Shown here in pieces: positions 63,935 through 64,000 of a DNA stretch of 64,000 nucleotides (its first letter is position 1; the number at the start of each line of letters is the position of its first letter). The stretch covers positions 2,928,072 through 2,992,071 of the forward strand of contig JAYKAV010002442.1 of the NCBI GenBank assembly GCA_035582835.1. Reading direction: 5' to 3'. The stretch is from Phoebastria nigripes (Eukaryota; Chordata; Aves; Procellariiformes; Diomedeidae). The notes beneath the pieces were generated by a model, which saw nothing but the letters and a program-made list of their open reading frames with translations, ran no database searches and was not told where the DNA came from. A program made the translations under genes and the position numbers.

Positions 63935-64000
63935 GTAAGAGCTAGGAGGGCCTTGGTGGGTGATGAAAGGCCCTGTGGTCCTCCGCTTGGTTACGAGGCC

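Overview
This window is from a vertebrate nuclear genome, almost certainly a bird. The evidence is intron-rich genes with GT/AG splice sites, CpG-island promoters, two truncated CR1 LINE 3' ends of the avian type, low repeat content, and a draft assembly with scattered single Ns and one 45-N gap. Three complete protein-coding genes can be built exon by exon. They lie in the order known from human chromosome 1q25: KLHL20 (+), CENPL (-), DARS2 (+).

Layout. 1 to about 600: GC-rich CpG island, the promoter end of KLHL20. 1959-24131: KLHL20, 11 coding exons giving 609 codons plus stop, with a 3'UTR ending near 25980. About 25980-27230: short convergent interval. 28178-31613: CENPL on the minus strand, four coding exons, 334 codons. 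31200-32260: CpG island shared by the divergent CENPL and DARS2 genes, whose start codons are 505 bp apart. 32119-46779: DARS2, 17 coding exons, 647 codons, with a poly(A) signal at 47492. 47516-63300: about 16 kb with no recognisable gene, low-complexity T/G tracts, an assembly gap and two CR1 fragments. 63300-64000: GC-rich segment ending in an ATG-containing candidate first exon with a strong donor, for a gene that would continue past the window.

The three genes do unrelated housekeeping-type jobs: a CUL3 ubiquitin-ligase adaptor, a constitutive centromere protein, and the mitochondrial aspartyl-tRNA synthetase. They share only neighbourhood and, for CENPL/DARS2, a bidirectional promoter. 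All reading frames close exactly across every junction (1830, 1005 and 1944 nt including stops), which strongly supports the exon models. The CENPL first exon (46 codons, GC-rich) and last exon (23 codons) and the KLHL20 start exon (23 coding nt) are short or divergent and easy to miss.

I found no convincing undescribed system. The most useful second-look items are: homopolymer T tracts serving as the acceptor pyrimidine tract of two KLHL20 exons and one CENPL exon; a perfect double E-box palindrome in a KLHL20 intron; an interrupted pyrimidine tract at DARS2 exon 3, the exon mis-spliced in human LBSL; a GTGAG pentamer array of donor-like sites beside the DARS2 promoter; an open intron frame in DARS2; and two unexplained minus-strand open frames downstream of DARS2.
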